From positions 62,001 to 126,000 of the forward strand of contig JADJAE010000001.1 of the NCBI GenBank assembly GCA_016704445.1: a DNA stretch of 64,000 nucleotides, read 5' to 3'. This document shows positions 47,646-57,510 of this stretch, one piece after another (within the stretch, counting starts at the first letter, position 1; the number at the start of each line of letters is the position of its first letter). This DNA is from Deltaproteobacteria bacterium (lineage in GTDB: Bacteria > Myxococcota_A > Polyangia > Polyangiales > Ga0077539). A program made the translations under genes and the position numbers. Below the pieces are notes generated by a model. It made no database searches, had not been told where the DNA came from, and worked only from the letters and a program-made list of their open reading frames with translations.

Positions 47646-48395
47646 ATGTGCAGACTGCTGGCCGTGGTGACGGCCGCTCAGGTGGGGTGGCGGCAACGGC
47701 TGGTGGACGCTCCCAGGGGGCTGCGGCAGCTCTCGCACGAGCACCCGCACGGCTGGGGCGTCGCGGTGCACACGAGCGTCGACGGGTGGAGCGTCGACCG
47801 GCGCGCCAGGCCAGCGTTTCAGGACGAGGACTTCGCCGTCGCGGCCGATCGCGCGGGCACGGTGCTGCTCGCTCACGTGCGCCAGGGCACCGTCGGCGAG
47901 GTGGCGACGCGCAACACCCACCCCTTCCGCCAGGGTCGCTGGGTGTTCATGCACAACGGCACCATCGAGTCGACGGCGTGGATGCGCGACCGCGGCTCGA
48001 TCCCCCGGCTGGAGCAGGTCGAGGGACAGACCGACAGCGAGCAGCTCTTCGCCTGGCTGCTGAGCCGCCTCGACGCCGCGGGCCTCACCGACGAGCCCTG
48101 CACCGAGGCGACCGACCGGGTGCTCACCAGCTCGCTGAGAGAGGCCCGCACCACCCGGGGCAGCGGCGCCATCAACGTGGTGCTCTCCGACGGGCGCACG
48201 GTCTACGCGCACCGCTGGGGCCGCTCTCTCTTCCTGCGCGACGACGACCGATCGACCGTCTCCGTGGCCTCGGAGCCCGAAGACAGCGCGCCCGGCTGGA
48301 GCGAGGTCGCCGAGGGGAGCCTGCTGCGCGTCGACCGCGATCCGACTCCGCGCTGGAAGGTGCTCGAAGGAGCGATGGTCCCCCCGCGAGGTTGA
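47646..48395 (+). CDS. Class II glutamine amidotransferase (YafJ-like)
   Basis: A 249-residue Ntn-type glutaminase domain. Cys2 (MCRLLAVV) is the expected nucleophile after Met removal; HEHPHGWGVAV, LLAHVRQGTVGE, NTHPF and FMHNGTI are the oxyanion and glutamine-binding segments. It frees ammonia from glutamine; the acceptor domain is not attached, as in E. coli YafJ and EgtC-type enzymes. No ergothioneine genes are nearby. The penicillin acylase gene begins 32 nt downstream. Confidence 0.9.
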   Translation: MCRLLAVVTAAQVGWRQRLVDAPRGLRQLSHEHPHGWGVAVHTSVDGWSVDRRARPAFQDEDFAVAADRAGTVLLAHVRQGTVGEVATRNTHPFRQGRWVFMHNGTIESTAWMRDRGSIPRLEQVEGQTDSEQLFAWLLSRLDAAGLTDEPCTEATDRVLTSSLREARTTRGSGAINVVLSDGRTVYAHRWGRSLFLRDDDRSTVSVASEPEDSAPGWSEVAEGSLLRVDRDPTPRWKVLEGAMVPPRG

Positions 48396-48427
48396 ACCCC
48401 GCCTCGTGGGCGTGCTTCGATCGCACG

Positions 48428-51244
48428 ATGCGACGCCCCTCCGCCCTCGTCGGCCTGCTGGCCCTCTCGTCCTGCTCGGACAACACCACCCCCGCCACCC
48501 CCGACGCGGGCCGCGCCGACGCCGTCGTGGCCACCGACGCCCCCGCGGGGAGCGTCGCGTCGCTCCCGATCCGACAGACCACGCGCCTGCCCGGGATGGA
48601 CGGACCCGTCGACGTGGCCACCGACGCCCACGGCTGGTCGCACATCCGGGCGACGACCCTGCGCGACGCCACCTATGTGCAGGGCTACCTGCAGGCCCGC
48701 GAGCGCATGGCGCAGATGGACATCCTCCGCCGCCTCGGCTCGGGCACGCTCGGCGAGGCCTTCGGCGTGGTCTCCTCCGCGGCCATCGGGCAGGACCTCG
48801 CCTTCCGCGCCATCGGCCTGCGCCGCGCGGCGGTCGCCATGTGGGCGCAGATCCAGACCGAGCCCTCGGCGGCGCGCACCCGCGTCGCCCTCACGGCCTT
48901 CAGCGCCGGGGTGAACCAGTACCTCCGGGAGATTCGCGCGGGCCGCGCGGAGGCGCCTCCCAGCACCGAGCTCGTGCTCGGCGAGACCACCCCCGACTGG
49001 AGCGAGGTCGACTCGCTCGTCATCGGTCGGTACCAGTCTTACTCGCTCTCGTATTCCGCCGACACGGAGATCGCCAACTCGCAGCTCATCGACGCGGTGC
49101 GCACGACCTTCGGCGGCGCCGACCCGACCGCGGCGCCTCAGCGCTACGCCCGCCGCGCGATGGCCCAGGACGTCCTCGTGTGGCGCCCGCCGTCCGAGGC
49201 CGCGGTGGTTCCGGACTTCTATCCCCCGCGGTCGGGGATGGCGCAGGTGTTTCGCCCGACGACGCAGCGCCCTCACCTCGCGGCGGGGCTCTACGACCGG
49301 GTTGCGCCCTTCTTCCGGCACGTGCGCGAGGGCTTCTCCGTCTGGGGCGACGAGAGCCGCGGGAGCAACAACTGGGTGGTCACGCCAGGGATGACCCGCA
49401 GCGGCAGGGCGCTGCTGGCCAACGACCCGCACCTCGCGCTGCGGGCGCCAGGCCATCTGGTGGGGGACGCACCTCACGGTCACGGGTGGGGCCGACGCGG
49501 TCGACGTGGCGGGGACCACCTTTCCGGGCGTTCCGGGCGTGGTCATCGGCTTCAACCAGCGCGTCGCCTGGGGCGTCACGACGGCCTACTACGACGTCAC
49601 GGACGTCTACCAGGAGACCATCACCGCGGGGGTCGGCGGAGCGCCCGACACGGTGCTCTTCAACGGCCGCCAGGTGCCCATCCAGATCATCACCGAGCAG
49701 GTGCCCGACGGCGCAGGGGGCAACGTCGAGGCGCGGCTGGAGGTTGTTCCCCACCACGGGCCCATCGTGCCGGAGATCGTCAACGGGCGCATCGTGAGGC
49801 GCACGGGCAACCGGGCGCTGTCGATCCGCTGGACGGGCCACCAGGCGACGGACGAGTTCAGCACCTTCATGGCGCTCGCCTATGCGCGCAACGTCGACGA
49901 GGCGCGGGCCGCGGTCGAGGGCTTCGGGGTCGGCGCGCAGAACTTCGTCTTCGCCGACATCGAGGGGCCACGGGCTACGCGTCGCACGCGGTGATCCCTC
50001 AGCGCGCGGCGGGCGCGCTCACCTGGCGCGCGGACAACCCCGAGGGGACCAACCCCTGCACCGTGCTCCCCGGCACCGGCGAGGCCGAGTGGACCGGCAC
50101 CGTTCCCTCCGCGCAGATTCCGCAGGCGGTGGGGAGCGCGACGCGGCCCTACATCGTGACGGGCAACAACGACCAGGTGGGAGCGACCCGCGACGGCAAC
50201 CCCTTCGACGCGACGGTCTACCTCGGCTGCGGCTACGCCTCGGGCTGGCGCGCCGAGCGCATCACCCAGCGGCTCCAGATGGCCGGCTCGCAGATGACCG
50301 TCGAGGACATGCAGTCCATCCAAGGCGACCACACGGTGCTCGCGGGCGGGCGCTTCCGCCCCTTCCTGATGAGCGCCTTCGCTCGCCTCGAAGCCGAGTG
50401 GACCACCCCCGGGACGCACCCCGACATCGCCGCGCTCGCGCTCACCCTGCAGCCCCGCGCCGCCCGCCTCCGCGACGCAGCCATGCGGGTGCAGTCGTGG
50501 ACCCTCGACGGAGCTTCGGGCGTCGAGGCCGACGCGACCCCGGCGCGGCGGCGCGACGCGGTGGCCACCAGCATCTTCCACGGCTGGATGTCCCGGCTGC
50601 TCCGCGGAACCTTCAGCGACGAGACCGCGGTGCTTCGCGTCGGGGGCATCGACTCCATCCGCGCGGCGCTCCACCTGCTGGAGCACCCGACCGAGCTGCG
50701 CGCCCGCACGGCCTCGGGGGAGAGCGTGCTCTGGGACGACCTCTCCACCGCCGACGCCACGGAGACGCGAGACGTGATCCTGCTGCGCTCGCTCGACGAG
50801 GCGATGGCCGACCTCGAGCGGCTCACCACCACGGCGGACGTCGAGCGCTGGCTCTGGGGCTCGCTTCACACGGTGCGCTTCACCTCGCTGATCCCCGGCA
50901 CCGACGCCACGCTCTCCATTCCGCCCACCACCGACGGGGCCTTCCCCCGCGGCTTCCCCCGACCGGGCGGCATCGACGTGGTCGACGCCTCGGGCCCCGG
51001 CCTCGGCGGCAGCAACTACAGCTTCGGCAGCGGCGCCTCGCAGCGCCTCGCGGTGGAGCTCGGGCCCGACGGTCCTCGCGCCTTCAACGCCCTGCCCGGG
51101 GGACAGTCCATCGACACGGGCTCTCCGCACTTCCGCGACGAGGCCGAGCTCTGGCGCACCAACCGCACCCACGCCGTGCCCTTCCGCGAAGCCGAGGTCG
51201 TCGCCGAGGCGAGCGGCCGCTGGCGCTTCGAGCCGACGCCGTGA
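48428..51244 (+). CDS. Penicillin acylase-family lipoprotein, frame broken twice (49453, 49964)
   Basis: A 938-residue Ntn-hydrolase of the S45 family once two compensating indels are corrected. It has a lipobox (LALSSC) and a short Asp/Ala linker. The alpha part (THIRATT-like WSHIRATTLRDATYVQGYLQARERMAQMD) is followed by the autocatalytic Ser of the beta subunit (RGSNNWVV) and NDPHLALRAPG. The expected IWWGTHLTV is in the +1 frame, which runs to about 49964 before returning. Such enzymes cleave acyl-amides, including beta-lactams and acyl-homoserine lactones. The second indel lies in a GGGG run within DIEG/ATGYA. Confidence 0.9.
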   Translation: MRRPSALVGLLALSSCSDNTTPATPDAGRADAVVATDAPAGSVASLPIRQTTRLPGMDGPVDVATDAHGWSHIRATTLRDATYVQGYLQARERMAQMDILRRLGSGTLGEAFGVVSSAAIGQDLAFRAIGLRRAAVAMWAQIQTEPSAARTRVALTAFSAGVNQYLREIRAGRAEAPPSTELVLGETTPDWSEVDSLVIGRYQSYSLSYSADTEIANSQLIDAVRTTFGGADPTAAPQRYARRAMAQDVLVWRPPSEAAVVPDFYPPRSGMAQVFRPTTQRPHLAAGLYDRVAPFFRHVREGFSVWGDESRGSNNWVVTPGMTRSGRALLANDPHLALRAPGHLVGDAPHGHGWGRRGRRGGDHLSGRSGRGHRLQPARRLGRHDGLLRRHGRLPGDHHRGGRRSARHGALQRPPGAHPDHHRAGARRRRGQRRGAAGGCSPPRAHRAGDRQRAHREAHGQPGAVDPLDGPPGDGRVQHLHGARLCAQRRRGAGRGRGLRGRRAELRLRRHRGATGYASHAVIPQRAAGALTWRADNPEGTNPCTVLPGTGEAEWTGTVPSAQIPQAVGSATRPYIVTGNNDQVGATRDGNPFDATVYLGCGYASGWRAERITQRLQMAGSQMTVEDMQSIQGDHTVLAGGRFRPFLMSAFARLEAEWTTPGTHPDIAALALTLQPRAARLRDAAMRVQSWTLDGASGVEADATPARRRDAVATSIFHGWMSRLLRGTFSDETAVLRVGGIDSIRAALHLLEHPTELRARTASGESVLWDDLSTADATETRDVILLRSLDEAMADLERLTTTADVERWLWGSLHTVRFTSLIPGTDATLSIPPTTDGAFPRGFPRPGGIDVVDASGPGLGGSNYSFGSGASQRLAVELGPDGPRAFNALPGGQSIDTGSPHFRDEAELWRTNRTHAVPFREAEVVAEASGRWRFEPTP

Positions 51245-51317
51245 TGGCGCTCACGAGCGGGTAGCCGAGGTGTTTGACAACCTCCGTGATGTGGCAGAAG
51301 TGAACTGATTGGGGCTC

Positions 51318-52494
<1,177 letters not shown>

Positions 52495-52524
52495 TCTCTT
52501 CGCCGGTCCGGCTCGGCGCTCCGT

Positions 52525-52530
52525 TACACT
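52525..52530 (+). promoter_or_regulatory. TACACT -10-like box of the AgmX-like gene
   Basis: It ends 10 nt before the ATG at 52541; no Shine-Dalgarno between. Confidence 0.4.
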
Positions 52531-52540
52531 CCCGACCCCT

Positions 52541-53419
52541 ATGGTCGCGAACCTCCCTGCGCGCCTCCTGCTGGGCGCCGTGCTTACCGCGGCGTGTAAG
52601 AGCGGCCCTCCCACGCTCCCGCCCAATCCGCCCACCGAGGCGCCGGCCGGGCTCGACCTCGCGCCCGAGCGCTTCCGCCGCGGATCCGCCGCGAGCGCGT
52701 CGCAGGGCGTCGACACCGACCGCCCCGACGGGCGGGTGCGCGCGGCAGTGCTGCGCCACCGGGACGCCATCCGCGAGTGCTACGAGCGGGTGCTCCCTGC
52801 CTCGCCCGACGCCGCGGGGCGCGTCGACCTCAGCTTCATCGTCGAGACCAGCGGGCACGTCTTCGACGCCGCCGCGGAGACCAACGCCCCGGCGCTGCGA
52901 CAGACGCGCGAGTGCGTGCTGGCCATCGTCCGCCCGCTGCGCATCGAGGGCATCCAGCACCCGCTCCGGGTGACCTTCCCGCTGGTCTTCGAGAACCCGC
53001 CGCTCGAGTTCACCATGCCGGAGCTTCTGCTCTTCCCCAGGATGCGCATCCCCGGCCCGGAGAGCGTCGCGGCCATCGTGCGCGCGGGCTCCGGCAGCCT
53101 CACCCCCGACGAGGCCGCCGCGGTGCTGTCGCTGCGCACCGGCGATCACCTCAGCTGCTACGTCCCGATGCTTCGCGAGCGCGCCACCCGCCGCGCCGAG
53201 GGGTCGGCCCGCTTCACCGTCTCGGTGGGCCCTGACGGCAGCGTCGGCGAGGTCGCCCTCGGCTCGCTCGACGAGCCCGTGCGCTCGAGCGGCGAGTGCC
53301 ACCTCAACCTGCTCCGCGGGGTGCAGTTTCGCGCCACCGGGCAGCGGGCGACCCTCGGCGTCACGATCACCATGCGGCCGCAGGAAGAGCCCACCCCGAC
53401 GCCCGCGCCCCGGCGCTGA
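52541..53419 (+). CDS. Lipoprotein with AgmX/PglI (TonB-like) C-terminal domains
   Basis: A 292-residue predicted lipoprotein (lipobox LTAAC). The part IRECYERVLPASPDAAGRVDLSFIVETSGHV matches the AgmX/PglI C-terminal module of gliding-motility proteins, which is TonB-like. A second, more diverged copy (HLSCYVPML ... GSARFTVSVGPDGSVGEV) is at the C-terminus. Each copy has paired Cys. It could connect envelope layers. It follows the sigma54 activator by 46 nt on the same strand. Confidence 0.78.
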   Translation: MVANLPARLLLGAVLTAACKSGPPTLPPNPPTEAPAGLDLAPERFRRGSAASASQGVDTDRPDGRVRAAVLRHRDAIRECYERVLPASPDAAGRVDLSFIVETSGHVFDAAAETNAPALRQTRECVLAIVRPLRIEGIQHPLRVTFPLVFENPPLEFTMPELLLFPRMRIPGPESVAAIVRAGSGSLTPDEAAAVLSLRTGDHLSCYVPMLRERATRRAEGSARFTVSVGPDGSVGEVALGSLDEPVRSSGECHLNLLRGVQFRATGQRATLGVTITMRPQEEPTPTPAPRR

Positions 53420-53504
53420 CGCTCACCGCCTCGCGGAGGGGAGTCGACAAACGCGCGGGCATCGCGATATTCGCCCGCGGTACCTGACAGGAGGAGTCCC
53501 GACG

Positions 53505-54017
53505 ATGAACAAGTTCAGCGTGACCCACGAGTTTGCCTGCACCCCGGAGACCTACTGGAAGCTCAACTTCGACCGTGAGGTCAACGACGCGCTCTACAAG
53601 GGCGCGCTGCACTTCCCGGACTACACCGTGCTCGAGCTGCGTGACTCGGAGACGGAGACCTTCCGCAAGACCGTGGCGACGCCGAAGATGGAGGTGCCCG
53701 CCGCGGTGCAGAAGGTGCTCGGCTCGGGCTTCAAGTACACGGAGGAGACGCACTGGGACAAGAAGTCCGGCCGGTCGACCTTCAAGGGCATCCCCAGCAC
53801 CATGCCCGACAAGCTGCTCACCAACGGCGTGATGCGCGTCGAGGCCCTCGGCGCCGACCGCAGCCGCCGCGTGGTGGACTTCACCGTCGAAGCCAAGGTC
53901 ATGCTGGTGGGCGGCCTGCTGGAGCAGACCGCCGAGAAGCAGCTCCGCGACGCCTACGACAAGAACGCCGCCTTCATCGGCAAGTGGATCGCCGACCACG
54001 GCCTCACGGGGAAGTGA
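53505..54017 (+). CDS. DUF2505-family START-like protein
   Basis: A 170-residue soluble protein resembling the DUF2505 group of the START/SRPBCC lipid-binding fold (FSVTHEFACTPETYWKLNFDREV, TEETHWDKKSGRSTFKGIPSTMPDKL). A perfect Shine-Dalgarno, AGGAGG, lies 10 nt before the ATG, unusual for this window, and TCGACA (53444) with ATATTC (53467) at 17 bp could be its promoter. High expression is plausible. Ligand unknown. Confidence 0.8.
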   Translation: MNKFSVTHEFACTPETYWKLNFDREVNDALYKGALHFPDYTVLELRDSETETFRKTVATPKMEVPAAVQKVLGSGFKYTEETHWDKKSGRSTFKGIPSTMPDKLLTNGVMRVEALGADRSRRVVDFTVEAKVMLVGGLLEQTAEKQLRDAYDKNAAFIGKWIADHGLTGK

Positions 54018-54030
54018 TCGGCCGGAGGCG

Positions 54031-54813
54031 CTAGCGCCCCGTCCAGACGGGCTTGCGCTTCTGGAGGAAGGCCGCGATGCCCTCGTGCGCGTCCTCGGTG
54101 GAGAGCAGCTCGGCGAGCGCGTCTCGCAGCATCGGGAGCGACTGCTCCATCGCCACGTCACCCTGCATCGCCCACGCCCTGAGCCCGGCGGACATCGCCG
54201 TGGGCGATCGCGTCGCCAGATCGCCCGCCAGCGCGTCGACCGCCGCGTCGAGCGCGTCGCCCCCGACCACCTGGTTGAGCAGCCCGAGGCGCTCCCCCTC
54301 GGCCGCGGTCATCTTGTGCCCCAGCAGCATCATCTCCAGCAGCCGCCGCCGGGGCACGATGCGTGACAGCACCGCCATGATCATCATCGGGAACAACCCC
54401 CGGTGTATCTCCGGCGTCCCGAGCACCGCGTCGTCCGCCGAGAGCGCGAAGTGCGAGGCCGCCACGAGCCCGAGCCCGCCGCCCATCGCGGTGCCGCGCA
54501 CCTTCGCCACGATGGGCTTCGGCGAGCGCACCATCGCCAGCAGCAGGTCGGCGTAGTCGCCCTTGAAGTCGAGCGCCTCTCCCTCCCCGGACATCTGCCC
54601 GATGTTTCCCCCCGCGCAGAAGTGCCCCCCGGCGCCGGTGAGCACCAGCGCCCTCACCTCCGGGTCGTCGGCCGCCTTCGCGAGCGCGTGCAGCAGCTCG
54701 TTGGCCATCTCCGGGCCGATGGCGTTGCGCTTCGCGGGCACGTCGAGCGTCACCGTCGCGACGGCGCCGCCCTCCACCGCGCGCGTCTCATAGCGGATCG
54801 TGCGGAAGCTCAC
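54031..54813 (-). CDS. Enoyl-CoA hydratase/isomerase-family protein
   Basis: A 260-residue crotonase-fold enzyme. The oxyanion-hole segments GAGGHFCAGGNIGQM and GTAMGGGLGLVAASHFALS are intact, followed by GTPEIHRGLFP. The first catalytic Glu position (GGGLG) is Gly, while the second (PEIHRG) is kept, suggesting an isomerase-type or altered reaction. The GTG start overlaps the BKACE stop (GTGA), so the pair probably acts on one acyl-CoA pathway. It lies 13 nt from the convergent DUF2505 gene. Confidence 0.87.
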   Translation of the reverse strand: MSFRTIRYETRAVEGGAVATVTLDVPAKRNAIGPEMANELLHALAKAADDPEVRALVLTGAGGHFCAGGNIGQMSGEGEALDFKGDYADLLLAMVRSPKPIVAKVRGTAMGGGLGLVAASHFALSADDAVLGTPEIHRGLFPMMIMAVLSRIVPRRRLLEMMLLGHKMTAAEGERLGLLNQVVGGDALDAAVDALAGDLATRSPTAMSAGLRAWAMQGDVAMEQSLPMLRDALAELLSTEDAHEGIAAFLQKRKPVWTGR

Positions 54814-55670
54814 TTCGCGAGCCCCAGCATGGCCCTCGCCTCGTCGACGGTGGCGACCGCGCGGCCGATGTCCCGGGTCATCTGCACGCCCTTCTCCACG
54901 AGCTCGCCGTTGGAGCGGGCCATGGCGCCGTCGGGCAGGTAGAAGTTGTCCTCGAGCCCGACGCGGATGTTGCCGCCCAGGGTGAGCGCCGCGGCGCAGA
55001 GCGACCACTGCTCTCGCGAGATGCCCACGACCTTCCATGTCGATCCCGCGGGCACCTGGTCGGCCATGAACGCGAGGTGCCTCGCGCTGGCCTTCACGCC
55101 CCCGACGACGCCCATCACCAGGGAGAAATCCAGCGGCGGCTTGAGCAGCCCCATCTCGATGAGCGGCTCGGCGGAGCACACGTGGCCGGTGTCGAAGCAC
55201 TCCAGCTCGGGCTTCACGCCGCTCTCGTTCATCTTCGTGAGCAGCTCGGCGATGTAGTCGAAGCTGTTCTCGAAGACGAAGTTGAAGACCCAGCCCTTCC
55301 GCTTGGGGTTGTACTTCGCGTAGTTCATCGAGCCCATGTTGAGCGCCGCGATCTCGGGCTTGTAGTCCGTGACGTGCGGCGCCTTGCGGCCCTCCGGGTC
55401 GATGGTGCCCGTGGAGAAGTTCAGGATGATCGGGCACACGGCGCGGATCGCGTCGCCGATCGCCCGGTAGCGCGCCGCGGTGTAGTCCGGCGCCCCGTCG
55501 TCGGTGCGCGCGTGGATGTGCAGCACCGAGGCCCCCGCGTCGTAGGCCCGCTTCGCCTCCGCCGCGAACTCCTCCACCGTGTACGGGATCGCCCCGCACT
55601 GCGCCCGCGTGGTGACCACGCCGCTCATGGCGCACGTGATGATGACCTTCTCGTTCGTCCCTCGGCTCAT
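54810..55670 (-). CDS. Beta-keto acid cleavage enzyme (BKACE/Kce family)
   Basis: A 286-residue zinc TIM-barrel enzyme of the former DUF849 family, founded by 3-keto-5-aminohexanoate cleavage enzyme of lysine fermentation. H51-x-H53 (VLHIHART) are zinc ligands; LNFSTG, MGVVGG and GLEDNFY complete the active site. These enzymes condense a beta-keto acid with acetyl-CoA, giving acetoacetate and a new CoA ester. The specific keto acid is unknown; nothing else from lysine fermentation is nearby. Acetoacetate formed could feed the SCOT pair at 14.9 kb (inference). Confidence 0.9.
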   Translation of the reverse strand: MSRGTNEKVIITCAMSGVVTTRAQCGAIPYTVEEFAAEAKRAYDAGASVLHIHARTDDGAPDYTAARYRAIGDAIRAVCPIILNFSTGTIDPEGRKAPHVTDYKPEIAALNMGSMNYAKYNPKRKGWVFNFVFENSFDYIAELLTKMNESGVKPELECFDTGHVCSAEPLIEMGLLKPPLDFSLVMGVVGGVKASARHLAFMADQVPAGSTWKVVGISREQWSLCAAALTLGGNIRVGLEDNFYLPDGAMARSNGELVEKGVQMTRDIGRAVATVDEARAMLGLAK

Positions 55671-55710
55671 TGCGTCTCTCCGCTCCCGGCGTGCTGTGTC
55701 TCGCGGGCCG

Positions 55711-56376
55711 TCACAGGCAGCCCGCCTCGTCGGTCATCCCGTTGCAGTTGTCGTCGCGCCCGTTGGCGCAGACCTCGCGGGTCTCGGGCACCACCTGGCC
55801 GATGCACCGCGGGGCCATCGCCCCGTCGCAGCGCCGCATCCCCTCGTGGCAGATGCCCACCGCTCGCGTCCCGGGTGGGCCCGAGTAGCAGGTGATGGTC
55901 TGGATGTTGTCGACGGTGCCGTCGCAGTCGTCGTCGATGGTGTTGCACTCCTCGACCTGCGGCCTCGTCTCGCCGTTGCACTCCACCCCCCAGCGCCCGC
56001 CCACGCAGCGCTGGAACCCGTCGCCGCAGAGCCCCACGTTGCGCGTCGCGGGAAGCCCCGTGTAGCAGGGCCGCGTCGTCCCCTCGGCGCAGGTGCCGTC
56101 GCCGAGGTCCGCCGTCGGGCGGTCGATGGGTGCGTCCACCGAGGCCTCGGGGGCGTCCCGCGTCGCCGCCCCGGCGTCGGGGGCGTCGGGCGTCGCCGGG
56201 ACGTCCTCGGGCGCCTCCTCGACGACGTCCTTCTTACCGGGTGACGTATCCTTCGGATCGCCCAGGTCGGTCTCGCCCGCGTCCCGGTCGTTGAAGGTGC
56301 CGTCGCGCTCGGACGCCGTCGCGCAGCCCACCGCGACGGAGAGGAGGAGCGCCGCAGCGAGCGAGCGTCGGAGCAT
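55711..56376 (-). CDS. MopE-type Cys-rich lipoprotein
   Basis: A 221-residue lipoprotein (lipobox SVAVGC) with an Asp/Ala/Pro linker (residues 20-90), followed by Cys-rich units. CNTIDDDCDGTVD and CANGRDDNCNGMTDEAGC match the putative metal-binding motif first seen in MopE-like surface proteins. Units of the type RPCYTGLPATRNVGLCGDGFQRC also repeat (RPCYTG, ITCYSG). Likely surface-exposed; metal binding is inferred. The BKACE gene follows 40 nt downstream. Confidence 0.8.
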   Translation of the reverse strand: MLRRSLAAALLLSVAVGCATASERDGTFNDRDAGETDLGDPKDTSPGKKDVVEEAPEDVPATPDAPDAGAATRDAPEASVDAPIDRPTADLGDGTCAEGTTRPCYTGLPATRNVGLCGDGFQRCVGGRWGVECNGETRPQVEECNTIDDDCDGTVDNIQTITCYSGPPGTRAVGICHEGMRRCDGAMAPRCIGQVVPETREVCANGRDDNCNGMTDEAGCL

Positions 56377-56384
56377 CGCCGCGG

Positions 56385-56390
56385 ATGCTA
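56385..56390 (-). promoter_or_regulatory. TAGCAT -10-like box of the MopE-type gene
   Basis: It ends 8 nt before the ATG at 56376; no Shine-Dalgarno between. Confidence 0.45.
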
Positions 56391-56427
56391 TCAGCGACCG
56401 CGAGGGCGTGGCAGGCGACCGCGCGCC

Positions 56428-57435
56428 CTAACGCAGCAGCCTCTGCCGCAGCGAGGCCATGTACGCCTCCCGCAGCGCCGGGTCGCCCAGCACCGTGAGC
56501 CCGTCGATCCACTGGGAGCACCAGGCGACCGCCTCGCGGACGTCCACCGGGCCGAAGCGCAGCTCCAGCGATCCGTCCGCCGTCACGTGCTCCTCCTGCC
56601 TGGGAAACCAACGGCGGTCTCGCACATACGCGGCGTGCGACGGGTCGAAGCGCACCTCCAGCATCACCGGCTGCTCGGACACCGACGGGCGCACCAGGCC
56701 GAAGGGGGCGTGCACGAACTCCTGCGGCCGGGGCCGAGAGTGCAGCAGAAACTCCGAGGGGCGCTGCTCCGAGGCGTCGGCCACCCAGACGCCGCAGTCG
56801 CGAGGCCCGGCGAGCACCCGGTCGAGGGCGAAGTTGCGGGCGTCGTCGAGAGACTCGCCGGGCGACACCAGCCCGGGGAGGTACACCCGACGGCCTTCGC
56901 GGACGATCACCCCGACGGGCCACACCAGCCGCGGCTCGACCGGGAGAGGCGCCGCGCGAGGCCCGCCCGCCCGCTCGTAGCGCAGCATCACGGCGCGGGG
57001 CGGGTCGTGCTCGGCGGCGGCGATCCACTTCATGAGCGCGCGCATGTGGTGCTCGCTGAAGCGGGGGACGCCGCTCGCGAAGGCCAGTACCCGGGAGTTG
57101 CGTCGGCGGGTGAGCGCGTCGAGCGAGGTGCCTTCGAGGGGGAAGAGCCCTTCGAGGAAGCCCCGGGCGAGCGAGTAGGCCGCGCGGTCGACCACGCCGC
57201 CGCGGGGCTCGTCGTCGGCGGTCGGGATGAAGAAGGTCGCGCGGCGCGGAGGGCCCGGGGCGACGCCTCGCAGCACGGTGTAGCCCAGCGACGCGAGGTG
57301 CTCGTCGAGGTAGGTCTGGAGCGAGCGACGGGACAGGTCGAGGCGCTCGTCGGCCATGAGCTCGTCGTAGGTGCGCGGCGAGCGCTGGAGCGTCGCGATC
57401 AGGAGGTCGAGCTTGCGTGGGTCGGGGCGGGCCAT
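56428..57435 (-). CDS. WYL-domain transcriptional regulator
   Basis: A 335-residue regulator. The N-terminal winged helix (RKLDLLIATLQRSPRTYDELM ... RSLQTYLDEHLASLGY) is DeoR-like, the middle carries a WYL-type Sm-fold ligand sensor (RRVYLPGLVSP, NFALDRVLAG) and the end is a WCX dimerisation extension (LEVRFDPSHAAYVRDR). Such proteins sense nucleic acids or nucleotides and control stress or defence genes; no defence genes are beside it. It diverges from the esterase gene with a 75-nt gap that should hold its operator. Confidence 0.82.
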   Translation of the reverse strand: MARPDPRKLDLLIATLQRSPRTYDELMADERLDLSRRSLQTYLDEHLASLGYTVLRGVAPGPPRRATFFIPTADDEPRGGVVDRAAYSLARGFLEGLFPLEGTSLDALTRRRNSRVLAFASGVPRFSEHHMRALMKWIAAAEHDPPRAVMLRYERAGGPRAAPLPVEPRLVWPVGVIVREGRRVYLPGLVSPGESLDDARNFALDRVLAGPRDCGVWVADASEQRPSEFLLHSRPRPQEFVHAPFGLVRPSVSEQPVMLEVRFDPSHAAYVRDRRWFPRQEEHVTADGSLELRFGPVDVREAVAWCSQWIDGLTVLGDPALREAYMASLRQRLLR

Positions 57436-57510
57436 CGTCGGTGCTGCGGCGCAGAACATACCGCGGCGGCGCTTGACCCGAGGCGCGCCGGGGCGCTCCC
57501 ATCGCGGGCC

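Noticed and set aside
54027..54038. Perfect 12-bp palindrome GGCGCTAGCGCC between DUF2505 and the enoyl-CoA hydratase genes
   Set aside because: It overlaps the stop codon, has no loop for a hairpin and is short enough to arise by chance in GC-rich DNA.
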